In this document: piece by piece, positions 1 through 10,167 of the stretch | How the letters are laid out: the number at the start of each line of letters is the position of its first letter | How positions within the stretch are numbered: position 1 is the first letter of the stretch | NCBI GenBank assembly: GCA_016933835.1 | Contig: JAFGAC010000109.1 | Span: 36,196-100,195 of the forward strand | Origin: Clostridiales bacterium | GTDB taxonomy: Bacteria > Bacillota > Clostridia > Peptostreptococcales > Acidaminobacteraceae | DNA: 64,000 bases | Direction of reading: 5' to 3' | The notes under the pieces: generated by a model | Database searches by the model: none | Told to the model about the DNA's origin: nothing | What the model saw: the letters and a program-made list of their open reading frames with translations, nothing else | Program-made: the position numbers and the translations under genes

Positions 1-1
1 G

Positions 2-1957
2 ATCTATTTCTATGGGATTACACTTAATCTTATGACCTTGGGCGGGCTTGCACTGGGACTGGGGATGCTCGTCGACAATTCAATCGTTGTTCTTGAAAAC
101 ATCTACAGGTACAGGGATATGGGCTATTCAAGAGTGGATGCGGCAAGAGAAGGAACTAATGAAGTATCGATGGCAGTTGTAGCATCAACCTTGACAACAG
201 TTGCTGTTTTCTTGCCAATTGTGTTCGTTGAAGGTGTGACATCAATTCTATTCAAGGAATTGGCATTGACGGTGACATTTTCACTTTTAGCGTCTTTGGT
301 AGTTGCACTTACTTTAGTGCCGATGTTGTCATCAATTATTTTAAAAGTAGATCATTCAGTTGATGAGAAAAAAAGATTTTCCATATTTGACAAGGGATTT
401 GAAAAAGTTCAAAATTTCTATCAAAGACTTTTGAAAATAGCAATCAGAAGAAGAAAAATTACCATTGCACTGGGCGTTGGCATATTTATTCTGTCATTGG
501 GGTTACTTGCCTTTATTGGGGCAGAGTTCATACCTTCCATGGATGAAGGCAGTATAGAAATAAGTGTGGATCTTCCAAACAGCACAAGATTTGAAACAAC
601 ACTTGATCTTGTTGATAAAATGGAAGTCGATTTAGAACAGATTGCTGAAATTGAATCAATTTATACTAGTGTAGGAACATCTGGGATGGGTTTTATCCAA
701 AACATATCTGGAAATACAGGAGCAATTACAGCTAAACTTGTCGCAAGAAGTGAAAGAGATAAAACGACATTTGAAGTAGCTGATGAAATAAGGGAAATGT
801 ACAAAGATTATGCCGGGGCTCAGATTAGTGTCAGTGCAACGCAGAATCAAGGATTTGGAGCCATGAGTGCACCAATATCCATTGAACTTAAAGGTGATAA
901 TCTGGATGTTCTAAAAGACTATTCAGATAGAATTGTTGAATTGGCTAAAGGAATTGAAGGAACTAGGGAAGTTTCATCTTCTCTTGAAGAAGAACAGGAT
1001 GAACTTGTTTTGGCCATTGACCGTGAAAAAGCATCCTTCTATGGGGTTACTGGTGCATCAGTTGCTCAGTATGTAAGAGATTTGACAAAAGGAACGACAC
1101 TTACAAACTACAAGACTGATGGACAGGAAATTTCAATTAAAGTTATCGGGGATGAATCAATCAGAGGATCAATTGATGATTTAAGGAATTTGATGATTGA
1201 GACACCTTATGGTTTAGTAAGTTTGGATGAATTGGCAAGTCGTTTGGAAGTCGTGAAGAGCCCTATTACAATCACAAGATCTAACCAGGCGAGAATTGTA
1301 ACAATCTCCATGAGTACTTTTGGAAGAGATTTAAGGAGTATTTCTCAAGACGTAGAAGATGGTTTGAAGCAGATGGTTTTACCTGATGGTTATTCATACT
1401 ATGTCGGTGGTCAAAATGAAGATTTGGTAGAATCTTTTGCCTCATTGGCACAGGCTTTAGTATTGGCGATTCTTCTTGTCTATATGATTATGGCCTCCCA
1501 ATTTGAAAACATTAAATATCCATTGATTATCATGTTCACTTTGCCGCTTGCCTTATCTGGAAGTTTGATTGCCTTGTTTATTACAGGCCGATTAATCAGC
1601 GTACCGGCTATTATCGGCGTAATTATGCTGGCAGGTATTGTTGTCAACAATGCTATTGTGCTGGTGGATTATATCAATACTTTGAGAAGCAAGGGGAAAA
1701 CGCTGAAAGAAGCTGTTTTAGAGGCTTCAAGAGTTAGATTGAGACCTATTTTAATGACGACATTCACAACTATTTTGGGGCTTTTGCCAATGTCTCTAGG
1801 GATTGGAGAAGGTGCTGAAACAACCGCACCATTGGCAACAGTTGTTATTGGAGGACTTTTATTTTCAACGATTCTGACAATCGTATTCATACCAACAGTT
1901 TATCTTGTTTTCAACAGCAAAAAATTGAGGGAGGAAGAGGCGCTTGAAAAATTATAA
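2..1957 (+). CDS. RND-family efflux transporter, C-terminal part (5' end outside window)
   Basis: Inner-membrane proton-driven exporter of the AcrB/HAE1 superfamily. The reading frame is open from base 2, so the true start lies upstream and roughly the last 650 residues are present. Visible are the TM4 segment with LGMLVDNSIVVLENIYR (the conserved relay Asp, followed here by Asn rather than a second Asp), a large extracytoplasmic loop, and the C-terminal helix bundle ending in VVIGGLLFSTILTIVFIPTVY. Full RND pumps have about 1000-1050 residues. In a Gram-positive such a pump works without an outer-membrane channel. The TetR gene overlaps its 3' end by 14 bases, which suggests local control. 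Substrate unknown. Confidence 0.93.
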   Translation: MYFYGITLNLMTLGGLALGLGMLVDNSIVVLENIYRYRDMGYSRVDAAREGTNEVSMAVVASTLTTVAVFLPIVFVEGVTSILFKELALTVTFSLLASLVVALTLVPMLSSIILKVDHSVDEKKRFSIFDKGFEKVQNFYQRLLKIAIRRRKITIALGVGIFILSLGLLAFIGAEFIPSMDEGSIEISVDLPNSTRFETTLDLVDKMEVDLEQIAEIESIYTSVGTSGMGFIQNISGNTGAITAKLVARSERDKTTFEVADEIREMYKDYAGAQISVSATQNQGFGAMSAPISIELKGDNLDVLKDYSDRIVELAKGIEGTREVSSSLEEEQDELVLAIDREKASFYGVTGASVAQYVRDLTKGTTLTNYKTDGQEISIKVIGDESIRGSIDDLRNLMIETPYGLVSLDELASRLEVVKSPITITRSNQARIVTISMSTFGRDLRSISQDVEDGLKQMVLPDGYSYYVGGQNEDLVESFASLAQALVLAILLVYMIMASQFENIKYPLIIMFTLPLALSGSLIALFITGRLISVPAIIGVIMLAGIVVNNAIVLVDYINTLRSKGKTLKEAVLEASRVRLRPILMTTFTTILGLLPMSLGIGEGAETTAPLATVVIGGLLFSTILTIVFIPTVYLVFNSKKLREEEALEKL

Positions 1958-2513
1958 AGAAAAAGAAATTCTTGTTTTTCAAGCAGCTTGGGAGCTTTTC
2001 TCAGAGAAGGGTTTCCACGAGACAAAAATAAGTGAAATAGCAAAAAAAGCAGGAATAGGAAAAGGCACTATATATGAATACTTCAGCAGCAAGGAAGAAT
2101 TGGCTGCTGGAATGATTATCTTTAATCTAGAAAATGCTCACCAGGAGTTGATGATTTCCATCAGTGAAGTGGAATCTCCTGAAGATAAGATGAGAGCTAT
2201 TGGTGAAAGTGATATCAAACAGGGAATGGGAATAATGAAAACTATGAAGATCCTTCAAATGGTGGAAAATTTTGATAAAGAAGCCATTAAGGTCAACGTA
2301 TTTGATATTATGAACAAGAGATTTGTACTGATTGGAGAAATCATCGCTGAAGGTATTGCAAAAGGTGTTTTTAATCTGAATAACCCAATCAACGGAGCGC
2401 TGATGTTCATAGGGACTATGAATAATGCGCTAATGGTTAGCAATTTTACTGAAAACAACCTCGTAAATCTTCATGAAGTCTTGGATTTTGTTATAGAGAA
2501 ATTAAAGAAATAA
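1944..2513 (+). CDS. TetR/AcrR-family transcriptional regulator
   Basis: One-component repressor of 189 residues, normal for TetR. The N-terminal helix-turn-helix is visible as ISEIAKKAGIGKGTIYEYF, followed by SKEEL. The C-terminal ligand domain is variable and gives no clue to the inducer. The start is a TTG at 1944, inside the last codons of the RND pump, preceded by GAGGAAGAGG at 1931-1940. The overlap means it is translated with the pump and probably represses its own operon and perhaps the next export operon. That target assignment is inference. Confidence 0.9.
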   Translation: MKNYKEKEILVFQAAWELFSEKGFHETKISEIAKKAGIGKGTIYEYFSSKEELAAGMIIFNLENAHQELMISISEVESPEDKMRAIGESDIKQGMGIMKTMKILQMVENFDKEAIKVNVFDIMNKRFVLIGEIIAEGIAKGVFNLNNPINGALMFIGTMNNALMVSNFTENNLVNLHEVLDFVIEKLKK

Positions 2514-2526
2514 ATTATCTGAGTTT

Positions 2527-2557
2527 GAATTACTCATGACTGAAGTCATGGGTGTTC
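2527..2557 (+). repeat. Solo hairpin resembling an IS200/IS605 right end / omega-RNA 3' tail
   Basis: A GAAT at 2527-2530 is followed by a stem of nine pairs (2532-2540 with 2545-2553, one G-T pair, TGAA loop) and then GGTGTTC. This GAAT-hairpin-GxGxTTC order resembles the right ends of IS605-group elements, where the end doubles as the 3' part of the TnpB guide RNA. No tnpA or tnpB is present nearby, so at most it is a relic. It could also be a simple hairpin downstream of the TetR gene. Recognition rests on memory of the motif, not on a search. Confidence 0.35.
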
Positions 2558-2570
2558 TGGCGCTGAGTAT

Positions 2571-2620
2571 AAAGAACCCTTTCTTCCAAGAAATTGAAGA
2601 GGGGGTTCTTTATTATATTT
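2571..2620 (+). terminator. Intrinsic terminator after the RND/TetR unit
   Basis: A 16-pair stem (2571-2586 with 2596-2611, two G-T pairs, nine-base loop) is followed by a T-rich stretch. It separates the RND/TetR transcript from the MacA-like operon. Confidence 0.85.
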
Positions 2621-2749
2621 TTGTTGATACTTTTAAAAAAATAGAAAAAAACAAAGAAAAAAATAAAGAAAGAAAAAGTTTTGCTTGTCACATAGCTGTA
2701 ACATGTAAGAATTATTATGAGGTTATAAAATTGATATGGAGGCGACTAT

Positions 2750-3907
2750 ATGAAACGGAAAATGATTTATCTTTTGATAGCTATTGTAGCAATTTCTGCT
2801 TATCCCCTATATAATTACTTTTCTGCAGATGATGCAGGCACTGAAGTTATAGAGAAAATAAGTGAGGTAAAAGTAAAAACAGATGATTTGAGGATCACAC
2901 AATTGGCAGATGGCAATCTGGCTATCCCAAACTTTGAAATAATAGCTGATTATGAAGGAGTTGTATCTCAGCTGAATTACAAACCTGGTGATTATGTTGA
3001 AGAGGGGGCAGTAATAGCTGTTTTAGCTGCAACTGACCAAGTATCTTTAACGCAGGATTGGCAACAGGATGAAACGAAATTCAACAGTGATCTGCTGGAT
3101 ATTGAAAAAAACATTGCAGACCAGAAAATAAGCATTGAGAAATATGGCAATGATTTGCTTGAAGGAGAGAATTTACTGGATTTGATGAATGACTATCCAG
3201 AAATGTATTCTATAAATGAAAAGAAAAATCAGGAAACTTTGGTTTTGGAAATAAAGAGTGATCTTGATTTTGCTAAAAAACAGTTGAATGCCTACTACAA
3301 TGAATATAGCTCTTTAAAAGATGCCTATGCAAATGCACAGGAGGACTATGAAATGTCAAAAGGGGCTTCAATCATCGCTACGCAAGAGGGAACAATATTA
3401 TCAATGAATTATGAGTTAGGCAGTGAAGTAAGATCAAGCAATACTTTTGCGACAATTGGAGATAAATCAAAAGCCTATGTCATTGCTGAAGTTTCTGAAC
3501 TGGATATGGGTCTTATTGAAGTGGGGCAAAGAGCTATCCTTAATTTTGAAATCGATTATGGAAGAGAATATTCAGGAATTGTTGAATATATTAGCCCCGT
3601 TGGAAAAGTGGACAACAACGGTATCGTCACTTATGAAATAAGCATAAATGTTGAAGATGAATTGAACAAGGTTCTTGATGGATTAAGCACATTGGTTGAA
3701 TTTGTCATCAAAGAGAAGAAGGATGTGCTAGTAATACCTAATAGTGCTGTTAAAATAATTGATTCAAAGCAACAAGTTGAAATTAAAACTGAAACTGGCA
3801 GTGAAGTGAGAGAAATCATGACAGGATTTACTGATGGCGTGAGTGCGGAAGTCTTAACAGGATTGTCAGAAGGCGATATAATACTTATAAGAACGACAAG
3901 CAGGTGA
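2750..3907 (+). CDS. MacA/HlyD-like membrane fusion (adaptor) protein
   Basis: Periplasmic-type adaptor of an ABC exporter, 385 residues. The N-terminus has one membrane anchor (about residues 5-22). It is followed by a biotinyl-lipoyl-like half domain around VVSQLNYKPGDYVEEGAVIAVL, a coiled-coil hairpin (about residues 105-205, rich in Glu, Lys and Asn), the second lipoyl half (GTILSMNYELGSEV), a beta-barrel, and a membrane-proximal domain ending in EVLTGLSEGDIILI. A ribosome site GGAGG lies about ten bases before the ATG. It heads a four-gene operon with an FtsX permease, a lipoprotein and an ATPase, the MacAB layout with permease and ATPase on separate chains. Substrate unknown. Confidence 0.9.
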   Translation: MKRKMIYLLIAIVAISAYPLYNYFSADDAGTEVIEKISEVKVKTDDLRITQLADGNLAIPNFEIIADYEGVVSQLNYKPGDYVEEGAVIAVLAATDQVSLTQDWQQDETKFNSDLLDIEKNIADQKISIEKYGNDLLEGENLLDLMNDYPEMYSINEKKNQETLVLEIKSDLDFAKKQLNAYYNEYSSLKDAYANAQEDYEMSKGASIIATQEGTILSMNYELGSEVRSSNTFATIGDKSKAYVIAEVSELDMGLIEVGQRAILNFEIDYGREYSGIVEYISPVGKVDNNGIVTYEISINVEDELNKVLDGLSTLVEFVIKEKKDVLVIPNSAVKIIDSKQQVEIKTETGSEVREIMTGFTDGVSAEVLTGLSEGDIILIRTTSR

Positions 3908-3913
3908 TAAAAG

Positions 3914-5101
3914 ATGAAAATTGAAGAATTGATTCGTCTGATATTTGCGAATATAAAGGCAAATAAATTTAGAGTATTTTTAACAATGCTTGGAATAATT
4001 GTAGGAGCAGCTACAATCATCATGGTTGTAGGTATCGGCAAGGCGTCACAGGAAGCGGTAGAAGATCAATTTGCCATGCTTAATGTAGGAACCTTGTATA
4101 TCCAGTCGGCATCTGGTTCGGGAACTACTTTTAAACTTTCTTTAGATGATATGCAGATGATTGTAGATGATTCTGAGTATATTGCGGCTGCAACAATAAC
4201 AAATGCAACACGAGGAACTATTGCATCGAGCAGTGGGAGCTTTGATGGTTCAATCAATGGTGTGCAAGACAATTTCGATGATCTCAGCAATCTGAACATG
4301 TATGCAGGTGTTTTTATTGAACCCGGAGACAGTGAAGATAGAAGGCGAATAGCTGTTCTTGGACTTGACATGGCAGAAGCCATCTTTGAAGATCCTTTCT
4401 TGGCCATAGGAGAACAAGTTACAATCTCTGGACGTAAGTATGAAGTAGTGGGTGTTCTCGATCGTGTAGGGGATGCAGTACAGGGTATTGCGGTGGATGA
4501 AAGTGTGTTCATGCCTTATGAAACTGTAGAAAATTATATATTAGGATCAACTTCAAAACCTAAAATCATTGCAGTTGCAAAGGATATCGATTCGGTGGCA
4601 CCTGCAATTACAGAAATTGAAGAAATGTTTTTAGTTGAATATAGAAGCATAGGCGGTGCAGATATAATGATTAAAGATGCTGGAAGCAAATTGGTTGCAG
4701 CTCAGGATTCTGCAAGAACCATGTCTGTTCTACTTATTTCAATAGCTGTCATAACATTGATAGTAGGTGGTATCGGTATAATGAATGTTCTCTTTGTTTC
4801 AGTCAAAGAAAGAACAAAAGAAATTGGAATATTAAAAGCACTGGGTGCTAAAAAAAGTGATATTCTATTAGAGTTTCTATTGGAATCAGTAATTATAAGT
4901 GGCATGGGTGGCATAATGGGAATAGCTTTCAGTTTTATACTGACACCTGGCATTGAATATTTACAGGTAGCTGTATCACCAAGTGTTCAGGGATATGTGC
5001 TGGCGTTTGTATTTTCAATCGTGACTGGAACATTCTTTGGCTATTATCCGGCAACTAGAGCAGCTGCTCTGAAACCGATTGATGCACTTAGATATGAATA
5101 G
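3914..5101 (+). CDS. MacB-like FtsX-family ABC transporter permease
   Basis: Membrane subunit of 395 residues. The N-terminus RLIFANIKANKFRVFLTMLG leads into TM1 and GIIVGAATIIMVVGIG, as in MacB-type permeases. A large extracytoplasmic domain (about residues 45-265) follows, then three C-terminal helices with VGGIGIMNVLFVSVKERTKE between the first two. It lies six bases after the adaptor stop. Type VII ABC systems use such permeases for mechanotransmission rather than classical channel transport. This one works with the ATPase at 5663-6349. Confidence 0.92.
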   Translation: MKIEELIRLIFANIKANKFRVFLTMLGIIVGAATIIMVVGIGKASQEAVEDQFAMLNVGTLYIQSASGSGTTFKLSLDDMQMIVDDSEYIAAATITNATRGTIASSSGSFDGSINGVQDNFDDLSNLNMYAGVFIEPGDSEDRRRIAVLGLDMAEAIFEDPFLAIGEQVTISGRKYEVVGVLDRVGDAVQGIAVDESVFMPYETVENYILGSTSKPKIIAVAKDIDSVAPAITEIEEMFLVEYRSIGGADIMIKDAGSKLVAAQDSARTMSVLLISIAVITLIVGGIGIMNVLFVSVKERTKEIGILKALGAKKSDILLEFLLESVIISGMGGIMGIAFSFILTPGIEYLQVAVSPSVQGYVLAFVFSIVTGTFFGYYPATRAAALKPIDALRYE

Positions 5102-5114
5102 GAGGAATAATAAA

Positions 5115-5660
5115 ATGAAAAAAATGGGTTTATTATTATTAATGATTATATTGGTGATGGGTGTTCTTTCGGGATGCTCTTCAGATACGACAACAGAGGT
5201 TGCTGACGATCAAACAACAATTGAGGATACAACAGTTGTAGTGGATAAAGTCTTTCCTGATAGAAAAGCAGAAGTTTATGGTGTAGTTCAGACAATCATT
5301 GGAAATGAAGTAACCGTCAATCTTGTTGCACCAAGCGCTGCAGGTGCTGCAGATGCGGATCCTGATGCAGTAGAACTTACTGATGAAGAAAAAGCAGCTA
5401 AACAAGCAGCTAATCAAGCGGCAGGTGGAGGCGCAGGAGCGGGTGGTGGAATAACCAAAGAAATCGTTCTATCTGGTGAATCAACTGATGTGATCATACC
5501 TGTAGGGACACCGCTATATATGGGTGGAACAGCAGATGCAGAACCAATTCAAATGGAGATTGCAGATATCATGAATGGATCAGTTGTTAAAGTATGGTTG
5601 ATTGACGGAGGTGAAGGGGATGTGAGCTTGGCTGAATTTGTGCAAGTCATTACCCGCTAA
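5115..5660 (+). CDS. Small lipoprotein inside the MacAB-like operon
   Basis: A 181-residue predicted lipoprotein. The signal peptide MKKMGLLLLMIILVMGVLSG ends at a lipobox with Cys21. The start is the ATG at 5115, chosen for GGAGGAATAATAAA just before it; an upstream in-frame ATG lies inside the permease gene. The mature part has an acidic segment, an Ala/Gly-rich linker (about residues 75-118, including AAGGGAGAGGG) and a C-terminal part I do not recognise. Its place between permease and ATPase suggests an accessory role in the exporter at the outer face of the membrane. No family assigned. Confidence 0.8.
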   Translation: MKKMGLLLLMIILVMGVLSGCSSDTTTEVADDQTTIEDTTVVVDKVFPDRKAEVYGVVQTIIGNEVTVNLVAPSAAGAADADPDAVELTDEEKAAKQAANQAAGGGAGAGGGITKEIVLSGESTDVIIPVGTPLYMGGTADAEPIQMEIADIMNGSVVKVWLIDGGEGDVSLAEFVQVITR

Positions 5661-5662
5661 TC

Positions 5663-6349
5663 ATGAATGAATATGTTATAGAAATGAAGGATTTAGGAAA
5701 ATCCTATTATATGGGTAAGAATGAAGTCGAAGTATTGAAAGGTGTCAATTTTTCAGTCAAAAAAGGTGAATTTGTAGCGATATTGGGTCCGTCCGGTTCA
5801 GGAAAATCAACACTTATGAATATTATTGGTCTAATAGACACTAAGACAAGAGGACAGTATTTGCTTGATGATATTAGTGTCGAAGAATTCAGTGAAGATC
5901 AGATGGCTAAACTCAGAAATGATAAAATTGGATTTGTTTTTCAAAAGTTTAATCTACTTTCTAGATTTACAGCGCTTCACAATGTTGAAATGCCTCTTAT
6001 TCTGAGAGGAGAGACAAAAGTGACTGCATCAAAAACAGCATTGGCTATTCTTGAAAGTGTAGGTCTCGGAGATAGGTATCATCATAAACCTATCGAGCTA
6101 AGTGGAGGTCAACAGCAAAGAGTGGCTATTGCAAGAGCGCTTGTAGGTAATCCAGAATTGATACTGGCAGATGAGCCGACAGGAAATCTGGATTCTGAAA
6201 GTGGAGAAGAGATTATGGAAATTCTACTCAATCTGAATAAAAAAGGAAATACAATTGTTTTAATCACCCATGAAAGAGATGTAGCTGAAAAAGCACAGAG
6301 AATCATCCATTTAAAAGATGGATTAGTTGTAGAAGAGGAGAGGAGTTAA
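5663..6349 (+). CDS. LolD/MacB-type ABC transporter ATPase
   Basis: A 228-residue nucleotide-binding subunit. It has Walker A GPSGSGKS (residues 42-49), a Q-loop in IGFVFQKFNLL, the signature LSGGQQQR, Walker B LILADEPTGNLD and the switch His in ITHE. This is the MacB/LolD/FtsE subgroup that pairs with FtsX-type permeases. The start lies two bases after the lipoprotein stop and has no clear ribosome site, so translation is probably coupled. The stop codon lies in the loop of the operon terminator. Confidence 0.94.
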   Translation: MNEYVIEMKDLGKSYYMGKNEVEVLKGVNFSVKKGEFVAILGPSGSGKSTLMNIIGLIDTKTRGQYLLDDISVEEFSEDQMAKLRNDKIGFVFQKFNLLSRFTALHNVEMPLILRGETKVTASKTALAILESVGLGDRYHHKPIELSGGQQQRVAIARALVGNPELILADEPTGNLDSESGEEIMEILLNLNKKGNTIVLITHERDVAEKAQRIIHLKDGLVVEEERS

Positions 6350-6368
6350 TTCCTCTTCTTGTTTTTTT
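6331..6368 (+). terminator. Intrinsic terminator ending the MacAB-like operon
   Basis: Stem AGAAGAGGA (6331-6339) pairs with TCCTCTTCT (6351-6359), followed by TGTTTTTTT. The 5' arm is inside the ATPase coding sequence. Confidence 0.8.
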
Positions 6369-6479
6369 ACAGTTAAATTGTTAATATGTAATTAGTAAAT
6401 ATTGGAATGGAGAACAATTCTGATTATTGATGGAAGCCATCAGTATAATAGGTGTATAGTGAGCTGGGAAGTGACTAAA

Positions 6480-7265
6480 ATGTATGAGAAGGAACTAAAA
6501 GTTGCAATAGAATTGGCTGTTGAAGCTGGTAAAAGGATACTTAAAATCTACAATAGTGATACTTATGATATCACTATTAAAATAGATGAATCACCTGTTA
6601 CAACCGCAGACCATATGGCAAATGAGTTGATTGTCAAAGGATTGTATAAGGAGTTCCCGCAGTATGCCATTTTAGCTGAGGAAAGCATAGATAATCTTGA
6701 AAGATTGAACTATGAATCCTGCTGGCTCGTAGATCCCTTAGATGGTACAAAAGAATTCATTAAGCACAATGATGAGTTTTCTGTGAATATCGCTTTAGTT
6801 TATAAGCAAAGACCAGTTCTTGGAGTCATATATAATCCAGTCACTGAAGAATTGTATTATGCTATTGAAAATGAAGGTTCATTTTATGAACAGACAAATA
6901 AAGTTTTAAAAGAAATTGCTGTATCAGAGAAAGTTGATGAAATAAGGGCACTTAGAAGTCGTTCTAGAATATCTCCAAAATTGACAGAGATGTATGATAA
7001 TGAAAAAAAAATCAAGGAAGTCATAAAAATGGGAAGCTCATTGAAAGGCTGCACAATTGCAAAAGGTGAAGCTGAAATATACTACAGTTTGGGTAAAACC
7101 ATGGAGTGGGATACGGCGGCAATGGAAATTATAGTGCTTGAAGCAGGTGGCGTTTTCAAACAGCTTGATGATACTGTAATGCTTTACAATAGAAGAAATA
7201 GCACAAACAAAGGCTTTTATATACTGAATAAAGTAGAAAATAAAATACAATTTAAGGGTGAATGA
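6480..7265 (+). CDS. cysQ: CysQ-like 3'(2'),5'-bisphosphate nucleotidase
   Basis: Mg-dependent, Li-sensitive phosphatase of the inositol monophosphatase superfamily, 261 residues. It is expected to hydrolyse 3'-phosphoadenosine 5'-phosphate in the cytoplasm. Metal-site motifs are visible: EES in ILAEESIDN, DPLDGTKEF (the KEF continuation is typical of CysQ rather than SuhB), and WDTAAMEIIVLEAGG. The ATG at 6480 is preferred because GGGAAG lies about ten bases upstream; a GTG at 6471 and longer in-frame extensions have no such site. It overlaps the next gene by four bases (ATGA). No sulfate-assimilation gene is nearby, so substrate is inferred from family only. Confidence 0.85.
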   Translation: MYEKELKVAIELAVEAGKRILKIYNSDTYDITIKIDESPVTTADHMANELIVKGLYKEFPQYAILAEESIDNLERLNYESCWLVDPLDGTKEFIKHNDEFSVNIALVYKQRPVLGVIYNPVTEELYYAIENEGSFYEQTNKVLKEIAVSEKVDEIRALRSRSRISPKLTEMYDNEKKIKEVIKMGSSLKGCTIAKGEAEIYYSLGKTMEWDTAAMEIIVLEAGGVFKQLDDTVMLYNRRNSTNKGFYILNKVENKIQFKGE

Positions 7266-7717
7266 ATTTGACGAATGAATTAATAGTTTTACTGACATCA
7301 ATGGCACCAATTTCTGAATTGAGAGGAGCGATACCTCTTGGAATCAATTTAGGATTGATACCACTGGAAAGTCTTGCGCTCTCTTTGATTGGAAATCTTC
7401 TTATTGTACCGATTCTATTATTGATTGTAAAACCTGTTTTTACATATTTTAAAACATTGAAGCAATTCAGACTGTGGATCAACAAGTATGAAGATCGGGC
7501 CGCCAATAAAGTGAAGAATTACAGAAAGTACCGCTTGCTTGGATTATTTTTGCTTGTAGCGGTTCCGATACCGACAACGGGTGTCTATACGGGTGCCGTT
7601 GCAGCAAATGTACTAAATATCAGCTTTAAAAATGCTTGGATCGCCATTTCTATGGGAGTTTTAGTTGCAGGTGGGATTGTTTATATGATCAGCTTGAATT
7701 TAATACATCTTCTATAA
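7262..7717 (+). CDS. Small multidrug export family membrane protein (COG2426 type)
   Basis: Integral membrane protein of 151 residues with about four hydrophobic segments. The N-terminal SMAPISELRGAIPLGI and the central VAVPIPTTGVYTGAVAA are typical of the Sm_multidrug_ex family (PF06695), whose transport role is poorly established. It is translationally coupled to cysQ through an ATGA overlap, with AAGGGTG as ribosome site. Confidence 0.8.
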   Translation: MNLTNELIVLLTSMAPISELRGAIPLGINLGLIPLESLALSLIGNLLIVPILLLIVKPVFTYFKTLKQFRLWINKYEDRAANKVKNYRKYRLLGLFLLVAVPIPTTGVYTGAVAANVLNISFKNAWIAISMGVLVAGGIVYMISLNLIHLL

Positions 7718-7768
7718 GCAAATTCAAGTATTTATTAGAATCAAAAATTAGGAAAATCATAAAAATTC

Positions 7769-7797
7769 TTGACGAAAGTTTTGAATAAATATATACT
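7769..7797 (+). promoter_or_regulatory. Sigma-A-type promoter for pyrG
   Basis: TTGACG (7769-7774), a 17-base spacer and TATACT (7792-7797). Transcription would begin near 7804, leaving a leader of about 130 bases before pyrG. Confidence 0.8.
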
Positions 7798-7803
7798 ATT
7801 TCA

Positions 7804-9548
<1,745 letters not shown>

Positions 9549-9602
9549 TGTTCCTGCGAAACTAGGGGTAGCATACAAAAAAGAAAATTGAGCAAATAAA
9601 AG

Positions 9603-9645
9603 ACACGCTTTGAATGCATAGATCAAAGCGTGTTTATTCTTTTTC
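9603..9645. terminator. Bidirectional terminator between pyrG and the convergent HTH gene
   Basis: Perfect 11-pair stem (9603-9613 with 9623-9633), followed by TTATTCTTTTTC on the plus strand. The A-rich 5' flank gives U-rich RNA in the other direction, so it can end both transcripts. Confidence 0.85.
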
Positions 9646-10071
9646 AAATAAAGGTTTTTCATAATACTCATAAAGCAAGTCGTTTATCTTGAATAAGCTC
9701 ATTTTTTTTTGAATGCCAAATTTTATGATAGCATCTCGCTTGACTTTGGTGTACAGTGGAGAATATCCAGAAATTTTTAACAGTCTTTGAATTTCATCAT
9801 GAGAAGCTGAAATGGCTATTCCTATTTGTATGATTTTATCTCTTGAGCCTCTTCTAGTACCTGAAATTATCTGATAGATATAAGTTCGATCAATCTGTGT
9901 CTGTTTAACAATTTCTGCACCTGAAGTATTGTATTTATGTAATAATGAATCCATATAATCTTTAAAATCTACTGATTTATAGACAAAATCCAATTTGTCT
10001 AAATAATTGTCGATGCTAGTGGCGGTTTTTAAAATTTGATCAAGTTCATGGGTGTTTAAAGTTTTTTTCAT
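9634..10071 (-). CDS. HTH protein, paralogue of 12136-12576 (kinase-flanking pair)
   Basis: A 145-residue probable DNA-binding protein with a lambda-repressor-like helix-turn-helix in the middle (IVKQTQIDRTYIYQIISGTR). A conserved region then runs to the C-terminus (SRDKIIQIG, RLLKISGYSPLY, KRDAIIKFGI, KPLF). An ungapped hand alignment of the last 105 residues with the gene at 12136-12576 gives 51 identities. GAGGTGATT precedes the ATG. It is divergent from the kinase gene with under 100 bases between, so it may regulate it or be its substrate. I do not recognise a named family beyond the XRE-like fold. Confidence 0.75.
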   Translation of the reverse strand: MKKTLNTHELDQILKTATSIDNYLDKLDFVYKSVDFKDYMDSLLHKYNTSGAEIVKQTQIDRTYIYQIISGTRRGSRDKIIQIGIAISASHDEIQRLLKISGYSPLYTKVKRDAIIKFGIQKKMSLFKINDLLYEYYEKPLFEKE

Positions 10072-10106
10072 TGATAATCACCTCGCGATATGCATATTAT
10101 AACATA

Positions 10107-10135
10107 TTAACAGAAAAATGTTTTTAATATATAAT
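10107..10135 (+). promoter_or_regulatory. Promoter for the protein kinase gene
   Basis: TTAACA (10107-10112), a 17-base spacer and TATAAT (10130-10135). The divergent HTH gene has a possible minus-strand TATAAT at about 10095-10100, so the two promoters overlap. A ten-base palindrome (ATATGCATAT, about 10088-10097) lies here and could be an operator. Confidence 0.65.
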
Positions 10136-10167
10136 AGTATAAGCAAAATAAATGATGGAGGTTTGCT

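Noticed and set aside
2536..2814. Open frame of 92 codons between the TetR and MacA-like genes
   Set aside because: It runs through the terminator hairpin and the IS605-like hairpin, is Lys/Glu-rich by chance from A-rich sequence, and overlaps the start of the adaptor gene in another frame.
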